A DNA stretch of 64,000 bases, taken from positions 1 through 64,000 of the forward strand of contig CAWKFA010000001.1 of the NCBI GenBank assembly GCA_963848825.1. Reading direction: 5' to 3'. The stretch comes from CAVVSQ01 sp963848825 (lineage in GTDB: Bacteria > Planctomycetota > Planctomycetia > Gemmatales > Gemmataceae). This document shows positions 1 to 7,683 of this stretch, piece by piece (positions within the stretch are counted from its first letter, which is position 1; each line of letters starts with the position of its first letter). A model generated the notes under the pieces. It saw only the letters and a program-made list of their open reading frames with translations. It was not told the DNA's origin and did not search any database. Made by a program: the position numbers and the translations under genes.

Positions 1-290
1 GGGCAGCCAAAGCCCTGACCTGGTAAGGGAAGCAGCCCTTCTTTCTGGTAACGAAGCATCTCTTCGTGGGCGATTACCCACGCGGGATAAGCCCCTCGGC
101 CAGACATGGCTTTCTTCGCGCGGACGCGGCCCAGCCTCGCCCATTCGCGCACGGTAAATTCCGCCTTTCCCAAGAGGCGTGCCGCCTCGGCCGTGGTATA
201 CCACTCCTTGGTCTGCTGACGTTCGACGAGCACGGTTAGCATGGCCTCCAGCTGCTCCAGCTTTTGCAATATTTCGATACCTTCGCTCAT
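1..290 (-). CDS. Helix-turn-helix DNA-binding protein, partial
   Basis: About 96 residues are visible and the gene runs off the left edge. After a short leucine-rich N-terminal helix (residues 5-25) there is a MerR/excisionase-like motif, EWYTTAEAARLLGK, followed by TVREWARLGRVRAKK. This layout is typical of AlpA/Xis-type helix-turn-helix domains that bind DNA next to mobile elements. The start is the ATG at 288-290, with a TAGGAG-like ribosome site about 9 nt upstream. It is the last visible gene of a long leftward run that starts with the coupling protein and ParB genes. Its role is inferred only from the domain; it could regulate excision or transcription of the element. Confidence 0.7.
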   Translation of the reverse strand, partial: MSEGIEILQKLEQLEAMLTVLVERQQTKEWYTTAEAARLLGKAEFTVREWARLGRVRAKKAMSGRGAYPAWVIAHEEMLRYQKEGLLPLPGQGFGC

Positions 291-308
291 GGGTTCAACT
301 CCTACGCC

Positions 309-635
309 TTATCTTTCGATGCCCTGGTCTCTGTCGGCAGCAGCCCGCTCATCTAGCATTCTTTCACGTTGCTGCTCGGGACTGATGGCCTGCAACAATT
401 CCCGATATTCGAAAAGTTCGCGAGTAGTCAGCGTGGCGGTTTTTTCTTGATATTCGGCGTATTTTCTTTCCGATTCCTGGTCCCAGAAGGTTCGAAATTG
501 CCAGGTACGCACTTCCGGCTTCGGCCACTCCTTTATCAGGTCAGCGTCGGCAAAAAACTCCTTGTGGAATTTCTGGAAGCCGATTTCCCGGTTTAGCTCA
601 AATGTTTCCCGTGTCAGTTTTTCTCTCCGGCTCAT
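309..635 (-). CDS. Hypothetical protein, 108 aa
   Basis: A highly charged, probably helical protein of 108 residues with no recognisable domain and no signal peptide or membrane segment. It is Glu/Arg-rich throughout (for example LFEYRELLQAISPEQQRE near the C-terminus). It lies in the leftward accessory run, and its start overlaps the end of the upstream small membrane-protein gene by 38 bp, which suggests translational coupling. No function is assigned. Confidence 0.6.
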   Translation of the reverse strand: MSRREKLTRETFELNREIGFQKFHKEFFADADLIKEWPKPEVRTWQFRTFWDQESERKYAEYQEKTATLTTRELFEYRELLQAISPEQQRERMLDERAAADRDQGIER

Positions 636-834
636 TATTTACTTCTTTCTCGACTTTTTTCCCTGCCGTCGCTGGCTGCGATGTTTTCGGCCGATGCGCC
701 AATGCCTGGGCAATGCCGTTGATGAATTTCGCCACCGCGACGGAGTCCGACCGGCTGCAAACCCACCAGGCCGCAACGCCGAACAGGATCACCGCGCCGA
801 CCAGGCCCATCATGAATCCCAGCACAAATCCCAT
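598..834 (-). CDS. Small single-pass membrane protein
   Basis: A 78-residue protein starting at the ATG at 832-834, preceded by GGAGAA. Residues 1-24 form one hydrophobic segment (MGFVLGFMMGLVGAVILFGV). A polar, Lys/Glu-rich cytoplasmic-type tail follows. A longer open frame extends upstream, but its extra N-terminus is low-complexity and overlaps the previous gene, so the internal ATG is preferred. It sits among mobilisation genes, and a membrane-anchored accessory role is only a guess. Confidence 0.6.
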   Translation of the reverse strand: MGFVLGFMMGLVGAVILFGVAAWWVCSRSDSVAVAKFINGIAQALAHRPKTSQPATAGKKVEKEVNNEPERKTDTGNI

Positions 835-865
835 GGCAGTTCTCCGAGCCAATGCAAAGGTGCTA

Positions 866-1226
866 TTACCGCTCGATCCCTTTTTCCTGCTCGTGCCCGT
901 GGACGTTGCCGCGGGCAGAGTAGGTGTCGAGCATCGCCTGGTATTGCCCAACCACGCCCCGATTGACGCTTACTTCCTGCATCGTGGGCGATAGGGGCGT
1001 TCCCGGTTCCGAGGCGTGTTCGGGCTTCCCGAAATACGATCTCCATCAGGGTCCCGCGCACGTCCTTGATGGCTTCCCGGCCCATCGCGGCCAGCTCCGC
1101 CCCCAGGGCCGGTTGCTGCGCATGGTTATCCTGCACCCATTGCTGGAGCTTTTGCGCCCAGGATTCCTTGACCTGTTGGCCCTGTTGCTTTTGTTGCTCA
1201 TTGGTCAGAACTTGATCACTGCGCAT
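866..1226 (-). CDS. Hypothetical protein with one frameshift
   Basis: About 119 residues once one indel near 1025-1040 is repaired. The N-terminal half is Gln-rich and helical (TNEQQKQQGQQVKES) and leads into KDVRGTLMEIVF. The correct continuation is in another frame (KPEHASEPGTPLSPTMQEV) and ends at a TAA at 866-868. The uncorrected frame instead runs on into Arg-rich noise over the next gene. No domain is recognised. The gene starts after a purine-rich GGGGGA site and is the third small gene downstream of the coupling-protein gene. Confidence 0.55.
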
Positions 1227-1238
1227 ACATCCCCCTTT

Positions 1239-1818
1239 CTATAGTTCATCGATCTCGCCTCGATACATTCCCGCCAGATAGCGTTGCTCGATCTCCGCGT
1301 CACGCATGGCTTGCAGTTTCTTCCGATTGATCTCGACGACGATGGCCCCGGCAATGGCGTTGGCACAGCCGGCAACGATCACGAAATGCGCCGACGCCTC
1401 GCGACCAATGCATCAGCGCCCCGCCGATAGCCAGCGCACAGCAGCGGCTCAACGAGTTCTCGTGCCGTCTTTTCTTTGCGGACGAACGGCAGCAATGAAT
1501 GCAAGCCACGGATAGCCCCAATAGCGGGAATGAACGACGACGCCCCTGCGTGCCATGGTGGAAGGTTTTCATCCGCTGAAGAGCGACGACGACCAGCCAA
1601 ACCCCGATATAGGGAAACATTTCCGGCACGTGCGCAAAGCTGGCGTAGAGCACCATGATGATCAGTCCAGCCAGCCCGGCCGAGCCCGGATATTCCTTGC
1701 CGAAGCCGGTGCGGAGGAAAACGACCACGCACGCCCCCAAGCCGTTGCAGACCAGGTTGAAGATATTGAACGTATCCTTCATGGAAAGCTTCTCAAAACC
1801 CTCGCGTTGCTGCTGCAT
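1239..1818 (-). CDS. Multi-pass membrane protein, frameshifted
   Basis: About 190 residues after repairing two indels (near 1540 and 1370). The first half has hydrophobic segments around FNLVCNGLGACVVVFL, GLIIMVLYASFAHVP and YIGVWLVVVALQ. The C-terminal part, in a third frame, holds another hydrophobic stretch (HFVIVAGCANAIAGAIVV) followed by a charged tail ending GMYRGEIDEL. The ATG at 1816-1818 is chosen because AAGGAG lies at proper distance from it, while the ATG at 1822-1824 directly abuts that site. No family is recognised. Its position behind the coupling protein suggests a membrane component of the mobile element. Confidence 0.55.
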
Positions 1819-1845
1819 GAACATCTCCTTGGGGCCTTGCCCCGG

Positions 1846-2041
1846 TTAGTTGGTCCCCGGCTTGAGCAGCCGCTCGAACCGGTTGTTCTGGATCTCGAAA
1901 CACTCAATGCCAGCCTTCACGCAGGCCAGAATCTCTTCGTAAGCGTCTTGGCGTTCCTCGTCGCGCAGACAGTTGCCCGATGACTTCAAGAATCCGCCGC
2001 GACGTAACACGGGCCACTTCTTCGGCTAGCCGCTCATTCAT
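1846..2041 (-). CDS. Small hypothetical protein, frameshifted
   Basis: A short gene of about 64 residues. It begins MNERLAEEVARVTSRRILE at the ATG at 2039-2041, 3 nt after the stop of the coupling-protein gene, and uses the strong AGGAGG ribosome site contained in that gene's last codons. After one indel near 1985 it reads LRDEERQDAYEEILACVKAG and ends at 1846. It is charged and helical with no recognised domain. The tight spacing indicates translation coupled to the coupling protein. Confidence 0.5.
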
Positions 2042-2044
2042 GGC

Positions 2045-3734
2045 TTACCTCCTGAACGAGACGAGCAGGTGATTCTGCCCGCCCGTAAACGCCTCGGGCC
2101 GGATGACGATGGCATCGGCCACGCCGTTGCTTCCGGTTCTGAAGCCCGTGCATGAACACGCCCGGGCGCACAACCGGCTGGTATTGCTCGCTGAACGACC
2201 CGGTGAATTTCGAGCGGCCCATCAGGATGTCCCAGGTCGATTCCTCCGGCGCCATCGAGCCGCCGATCATGACCTCGCGCTTGTCCTGGAGCAGCCCGCT
2301 TGCCCAGCTGGCGCTTTTCTCGTCGCCCAGGGAGCAGAAGACTCTTCGTTGCGAAGTTGGTGAGCAGGGCATTGGCTTGATGCTCCGCCGAATGGCCTTT
2401 CAGGGCGGCGTAGTACGAATGCAGCGACTGGGTCAGGCGACCATGCAGCCACCGTGCGAGCGGCACTCGGCCAGGAACTGCGGGTCGAACGAATTCAGAT
2501 GATTTTGAAATTCATCGATCCACAGCACGGTGACTTTGCTCTCGTCGGCGGCGTGACGCCGGAGGATGCGCCGCTGCGTGGCCAGATGCCACATGCCGTT
2601 GACCATTGCTCCCGAAGCCCCGTAACGGGACAGTGGCATGTCGATCAGAATCCATTTGCCAGCATCGGTTACTTCCGGCGTCACGTTCGTGCCCGTCCCA
2701 GCAGTTCGCGGACAATGCCGCTCGACAGTACATGCAGAATGCCCTGTACCTGCGTCGTGATCGACGAACGCGTGCGGTCGTTGAGTAGGGGTATTTCGCC
2801 CAGCCAGTAATCGAGTACCCGCTCGAAATCTGCTTCCTCGGTCGGCTGCTCTTGCCCGCATGATACGCCGCTTCGAGCATCCGGTTATGAAACCCCGCCC
2901 GCCATTGCGGCGTTGCCAGCTGCTCCGGGCGTCGTCGCCGCCCCGGTGATGAACCGCTGCAGATCGAGCGGCGACAGCTTGCCGTGCCAGCCTGCAACGG
3001 CTCGATGGCCATCTCCAGCATCCGCCCGCTTTGCTTTGTGAAGAAGCTGTCGCCCTGGTGCGTTTCTCCTTCCGCCCGGTTCAAGGTCTCGCCGACAGCA
3101 CCATCAGGTAGGCGGCAAGCTCCCGGCTGTCCGCCCCTTGATGTCAGTTCGTAATCCAGGGCGATTGAAGCGTAAAGCATGCTCCGGTCCGAATACAAGC
3201 AGGTCGCTTTTGCCTTCCCGCCCGGGCGAAACGCTCCGCCAGAAGCGCAGCATCCTCGACCGGCTTGGAGGCGAGGATGACGCCGCCGATGTCGCGGTCA
3301 GCCGCCAAGGCATTCGCCAGGTGCCAGCCCACGAAATTCGTTTTGCCGGAGCCGCTGGCACCCTGCACGCAGATCGACCGCAGCAGGTCGCGCTTGCTGA
3401 AGACATCGGCCGCCGACCAGCGCAGCAGCGGCCGGTCGAGGTCACGGCTGTCTTTTTCTTCCGTTTCCAGAACATGCAGTCCTCCTTTCGCTCGGTCGCG
3501 CATCACGGCTGCCCAGGTTTTGACGTCGAGATTCCCCGCGCGGGCTTTCTTAGCGGATTTAAGCGTCTGCTGCAAAAGCTCGATGACATCATCGAGCGAA
3601 GATCGCCGCCGGTAATCGTCAGCGACTGACCATTCCCACCGAGCGGAATCCTGAGGCGGTTCACTCTGGCTTCCGTTGTCGCCGGAGCCGTTGCATTCTT
3701 TTCGGACGGCTGCGGCCAGCACATCACGGGTCAT
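2045..3734 (-). CDS. Type IV coupling protein (VirD4/TraD-like ATPase), frameshifted
   Basis: A P-loop ATPase of about 560 residues after repair of several indels. The Walker A motif GASGSGKT is at residues 125-132 and is followed by GGVILASKPVEDA. Walker B is in VTVLWIDEFQNHLNSFDP (about 2480-2530), and the C-terminal part contains SMAPEESTWDILMGRSKF, which resembles the TraG/TraD C-terminal domain. Family members hand the relaxosome to a secretion channel during conjugation. The start overlaps the stop of the ParB-like gene by ATGA, so the two are translationally coupled. No N-terminal transmembrane pair is evident, which is unusual for VirD4 but occurs in some soluble coupling proteins. 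At least four frameshifts are visible; the last frame ends LLVSFRR at 2045. Confidence 0.8.
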
Positions 3735-4286
3735 TGCTGCGCCGCCTCGGCCAGTCGCCGCTGCTGGTCAGGTCGGCCGTCTGCTGCGCGATGAGCGACG
3801 CCTTTCGTCCATTCCAGCTGGCCGCTGTTGACGAGTGCCTGGAGATCGGGGCCAGATTGACCAAATGCAGGTAGCGGCTCAGTACGCTGGCGCTGATGCC
3901 CACCGCTTCCGCCGTTTCTTTGCCGTTTGAGCCTTTTTCAGCCATGATCGACGAGGTAAAGCCGCGCGCGATCCACCGGCGGCAAATGTTGCTTGTGCAG
4001 GTCGATGGATGCCTGGGCGACCAGCAATTCGAGCTTGGTTGGTTCCTTGCCCATGTCAAGGCCGAGCATATGCGTAAGCCTTGCCAGCCGGATGGCCTCC
4101 AAGCGGCAACCGCCATCGGCCAGCTGGAATCGCCCGCCCGCCATCCAGCCGATGTACGGGCACTTGTTGGCCGTTGGCCTTGATGTTCGCGGCGAGGCTT
4201 TCGATGTAGCCCGACGGCTTGAAGGACCGCGGCTGCGACGGGTAGTCGCACAGTCCTTCCGGCGCGTTGAGTAACTTCAGGGACAT
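3731..4286 (-). CDS. ParB/RepB-like nuclease-domain protein, frameshifted
   Basis: About 185 residues after repair. The N-terminus has the ParB signature PSQPRSF, then SLAANIKANGQQVPV and GGRFQLADGGCRLEA, matching the ParB N-terminal (CTPase/nuclease-fold) domain. A central helix-turn-helix follows (GKETAEAVGISASVLSRYL). A clear AAGGAG site precedes the ATG. The gene overlaps the end of the upstream secreted-protein gene (4277-4286) and has an ATGA overlap with the coupling-protein gene, so all three appear to be one translational unit. No ParA partner is nearby, so a regulatory or relaxosome role is as likely as partitioning. Confidence 0.75.
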
Positions 4287-5296
4287 TGTTTCTCTCCTTG
4301 TTCACGACCGCGAGAGCGTGGCGCGGGTGGATTGCCGGGGACCGGCTGCGGTCGATTGAAACTGTTTCGCTTGGTTGACGAAGTCGACGCCGCACCGCCT
4401 TCTGGTCTGTTCGCGGTAGCTCGGACGGTCTCCGGCGGCCGGGCTAGAGCTCTTCGCCAGAAACCAGACGCGGTAACGAGGGCGATGGCACCAAGCAACA
4501 TGGCGACCAGCACAATCAGCGTCCAGTTGATGCCTTTCGCGGCTTCCCTCGCTACTTCGCCCGGTATTTCGGCAATCGGTCTGATCGCGTTTTCGGCAAC
4601 AATCTCAGATAGGTCGCGCAGGCCGGTTATGAACGGCGCCGGATCAGCCAGGAAAGCTGCCAGAACCGTCGTGGTAGCCAGGGCGCCCTTTTGCTTCCAG
4701 ACGAACTCCATGCCCTTTTCGCCCCACGCGCCCACCACCTGACACAGTTCCGCGCCGCGGCGCCGCGGCAAGTTCGCCGCCGTCCCCGATCAGCATGGCG
4801 AGCCTTCTACCCCCCTGAAGGCCTACGGCCTGCAAGGCTTTGATGGCCGGCTCGCCGCACCGTTCGATGAGCGGCTCGCAGATTCCGCCCGGATGCTTGA
4901 CCAGCACCGCCGCCGCTTCTTCGCCATGCCTCGCGACCAGCGAAAGTGCGTTGGGCCTTTTCAGCACCCACGCCACCCCGCCTTCGCCGTATTCGGCCAT
5001 GAAACGCACCGCCCTGCCGGCGTTAGTAACACCGGCCTCTTCAATGATCTTGAAGCATTGCGGGCCGCATTTTCTTACCGCCTGAAAAATCTCCTCACCA
5101 TGGCGGGCAGCCAAGCCCTCGATGCGTGCCGCCAGTGCCCCAACGCCCTCACGGGCGACCTGTCCCCGAATTTCTCAATTAAGAACTCAGCCGTAGCTCG
5201 CGCCGCTGCTATGCGGCCTTGGGCCTGCGCCGGTTCCGAAATCCAAACCAGGACCAACAAACCAGACATTACCACCAGCCAAAAGATCGCTTTCAT
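4277..5296 (-). CDS. Secreted/membrane protein with repeat region, frameshifted
   Basis: About 340 residues after repairing shifts near 5150 and 4750. It starts with a signal peptide (MKAIFWLVVMSGLLVLVWIS, then EPAQAQ). A helical repeat-like region follows in which phrases such as AWVLKRPNALSLVARHGEEA and VLVKHPGGICEPLIERCGEP recur. Near the C-terminus is one transmembrane segment (TLIVLVAMLLGAIALVTASG), then a Pro/Arg-rich tail. This architecture fits an envelope-anchored protein with most of its mass outside the cytoplasm. No named family is recognised. It is upstream of and overlapping the ParB-like gene. Confidence 0.65.
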
Positions 5297-5464
5297 GTTC
5301 ACTTCCTCCGGCCCGCAGGCGCGCGGAGAACGCCTCCGCAGCCGCGGGTCACTACGGTTCGTATCCATGGAACGGTTATTGTTGACAGGGCCGGGGTTTC
5401 CCACCGGCGAAAGACCAGTCCCCGCGCCGGGCAGACTGATTTCGCACCTTGACCGACGCGGCAT

Positions 5465-6550
5465 CTATGGTTGTTCTGGAGTCTCCACTAGCTTGACCAA
5501 GGCTTCCCGCCGTATCCGCGACTGCAACTCCTGTATCCGCTGCATCTGGAAGCGAAGACCGAGCGCACCGCTTTGCTCGATCCGGTCGGCTTCCTGGCGG
5601 CATCGGGCCTGGTTTTCCGGCTGGGGATTTTCGGACTCTTGCTGCCGCAACCGGTTGTAATCGGCTAAGGCTCTTGGGTTGCCCTCGATGATTTGCTCTT
5701 CGACCCGACTGAGAGCTTGTTCGACCTGGGCAGTCAATTCCTTGGCGGGATTGTGCCCGCTGACGACTGAGACAATCCAGTCATAGAGATATTCGACGCC
5801 GACCCACGCAAATGCACCGACAGTCGCATACATGCCGAATCGTGCCAGCCCGGATCGCGCTATGGTCCCGAACACGCCACCAAAGCTTCCGATGCGCCCT
5901 GCAAGGCTGCGACCAAGCGTCATGGCGGCGGCCTCGCTGCCGACAAAACTGGTGAGCTGGCCGGCGATGCCGATCTTCAGGTCATCGGCTACCTTGGGCA
6001 GGACCTGTTCTGACAATCGCTGAAACTCTTCCCTGAAGTGGTCCTCATTCCGAACCTGCACCTGGCCAATCTCAAACAATTCGTTGTCAGCCAGATCGAG
6101 CCGAATCTGCACCAGGGCTTCGTTCTCCTGGCCCGAGCAGTCCTGCAAGAAACCCTGCACAGCCGAATCCACAACGGCTTGCAGGTCACTATTCCTAAAA
6201 AGCGTTTCGTCGAATTTCTCCTGAAGCCACTCACGGAAGCCTGCGCCGTCGTCGCCGGTGAGTCCTCCTTTGACCATGTAGAATTTTGCCGTCCAGGAGA
6301 AGGTGGCTTCCGCGAAAGGTTTCGCGCCGGCACGACGTTCCCAAAGAAACGTCCGGATTCGCTGAAGATTCTTGTCGATGGCCTGAACGCCCGCTTGGTC
6401 GAGCTGGTCCAGACGCGCTTCGACTTTCTGCCGGGCGCTCGGTAGCCTTGCGGTAACCTTGCTTTCCGAAGGCAGACTCAGCAACAAACCGGCGATGACA
6501 ATCATCGCCAGGCCAGCGGCGATGCCGCCCAGCCATTTCATCGCAGTCAT
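5465..6550 (-). CDS. Membrane-anchored hypothetical protein, 361 aa
   Basis: An intact reading frame. The ATG at 6548-6550 is preferred because it is followed directly by a signal anchor (WLGGIAAGLAMIVIAGLLLS). The longer open frame upstream adds about 60 residues with no such logic. A charged helical region follows with KVEARLDQLDQAGVQAID. Two weakly hydrophobic glycine-rich segments lie around residues 240-275, before a Gln/Glu/Arg-rich coiled tail (RIQELQSRIRREALVKL). No family is recognised. It is 168 bp upstream of the secreted repeat protein and likely in the same leftward operon. Confidence 0.65.
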   Translation of the reverse strand: MTAMKWLGGIAAGLAMIVIAGLLLSLPSESKVTARLPSARQKVEARLDQLDQAGVQAIDKNLQRIRTFLWERRAGAKPFAEATFSWTAKFYMVKGGLTGDDGAGFREWLQEKFDETLFRNSDLQAVVDSAVQGFLQDCSGQENEALVQIRLDLADNELFEIGQVQVRNEDHFREEFQRLSEQVLPKVADDLKIGIAGQLTSFVGSEAAAMTLGRSLAGRIGSFGGVFGTIARSGLARFGMYATVGAFAWVGVEYLYDWIVSVVSGHNPAKELTAQVEQALSRVEEQIIEGNPRALADYNRLRQQESENPQPENQARCRQEADRIEQSGALGLRFQMQRIQELQSRIRREALVKLVETPEQP

Positions 6551-6856
6551 GACAGTTCCTTTCGCAGTAGGATTGGTCCAGGCCTGGACTGCCGGAACCG
6601 ACCGGCTGCCAGACAAGTCCCATTTGAAATCCTGCCCGTCATGCGACACGGCCGGACATGCTCCGGACAAGGAAATGTCCACATCCGTTCGCAAGAAGGA
6701 ACGGACCGCTACGCCGAGGCGAGAATGAAAACTCAATTCTGAAAAGGAGTTGGAGCAAAACGCCGGTATCGAGATCGGCTATCGCCCAGACGCGCACGTA
6801 AAATGTGAAAAACTCAGCCTGTCCCAAGCCTGTCCGGAATGGTGGCCTGCTTCGCC
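6551..6856. other. Intergenic stretch between NACHT locus and membrane-protein gene
   Basis: About 300 bp with no convincing gene. Open frames here are short and Arg/Pro-rich. It should contain the promoter for the leftward mobilisation operon beginning at 6550, but no clear -35/-10 pair stands out. Confidence 0.4.
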
Positions 6857-6955
6857 TTACGTGGCATTGCGCTTCCGCCGGCACAGGCCCATCCGTCGCA
6901 GCAAGCCTAGCATTTCCGCATTGTCGGCAAACCGGACTTCGATCCGCTTCAGCAT
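6857..6955 (-). CDS. Possible micro-protein downstream of the NACHT locus
   Basis: A 32-codon open frame (MLKRIEVRFADNAEML to the end at 6857). Its ATG overlaps the stop of the preceding 244-residue gene by 7 bp, the same kind of overlap used at the previous junction. It is short and basic. It could be a genuine coupled small protein, or the real C-terminus of the preceding gene if an indel is present near 6955. Evidence is positional only. Confidence 0.3.
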   Translation of the reverse strand: MLKRIEVRFADNAEMLGLLRRMGLCRRKRNAT

Positions 6956-7683
6956 CCGGCACAGGTGTCAAACTTGGGTAACTCGTCCGCAAATAGCGCG
7001 TCAAGCTGCGGGGTCAGTGCATCCGGAATGGTCCCGTCGAGGCGGGATTGGATCGCGACGTAAATGGATTTTTCGGAGTCGCGCGGTCGGCACGGCCCAC
7101 CTTCCCGTACCATCAGCCAATAACTGTAGAGCACGCGTTGGCTCCTCGGTGGCAACAGGTCAATCACTGCCTTCAGATCAGGAGCCTGAGTCACGCTCGC
7201 AGCGGCATCACGAGAATCTGCGGAGCTGGCGATCTCAAGTCCTTCCGTCCCGACGATGCGGTCGTGATAGATCAGCCATGCTCGCTCCACCGCCAATTGA
7301 CGCAGGGCGGAGTGAACGCAGTCGCAATCCGGCGGATAATCGAGTAACTCACCAGGTGCCAATTCCGCCAGGCATCGGACCAGGACGCGCTGCAGGTGGG
7401 TGATGTCATCCACCGATCCTTCGGACATTTTTAGCGCGGCATCGAGTGCCTTTCGCAGGTTCCGTCCATTCATCGGGTCGTTAAAATGAACGAGGATGCG
7501 GGCCGCCAGCATCACCGCAACCGTGGCACGCGGGCTTGCTGCCTCGGAAAATCGGGCGAGCACATCATGGGCGACCGTCCATGCCGAGCGTGGAAGACGG
7601 CCTTGCCCGGCGCTCAGGCCCGACAAGGCTCGCTCACAAGCCCAGGCCAGCTCCGTCGCCTTCGCATCATCGTCCGTCAGCAC
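6949..7683 (-). CDS. Hypothetical partner of NACHT protein, 244 aa
   Basis: Starts with GTG (VLTDDDA) overlapping the TGA of the upstream HEAT-repeat frame (GTGCTGA). It is therefore either a translationally coupled second subunit or a continuation of the same protein after an indel. Sequence is helical and Ala/Leu-rich (TVAVMLAARILVHFNDPMNG, ERAWLIYHDRIVG, KAVIDLLPPRSQRVLYSYWL). It has no catalytic motif, signal peptide or membrane segment that I can recognise. In NACHT-containing defence loci a C-terminal sensor or effector-like helical domain would be expected here; that is inference from position. Confidence 0.6.
   Translation of the reverse strand: MLTDDDAKATELAWACERALSGLSAGQGRLPRSAWTVAHDVLARFSEAASPRATVAVMLAARILVHFNDPMNGRNLRKALDAALKMSEGSVDDITHLQRVLVRCLAELAPGELLDYPPDCDCVHSALRQLAVERAWLIYHDRIVGTEGLEIASSADSRDAAASVTQAPDLKAVIDLLPPRSQRVLYSYWLMVREGGPCRPRDSEKSIYVAIQSRLDGTIPDALTPQLDALFADELPKFDTCAGC

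Noticed and set aside
6639..7004. A 121-codon leftward open frame upstream of the mobilisation operon
   Set aside because: No ribosome site, no domain, and it overlaps both ends of neighbouring genes; treated as non-coding.
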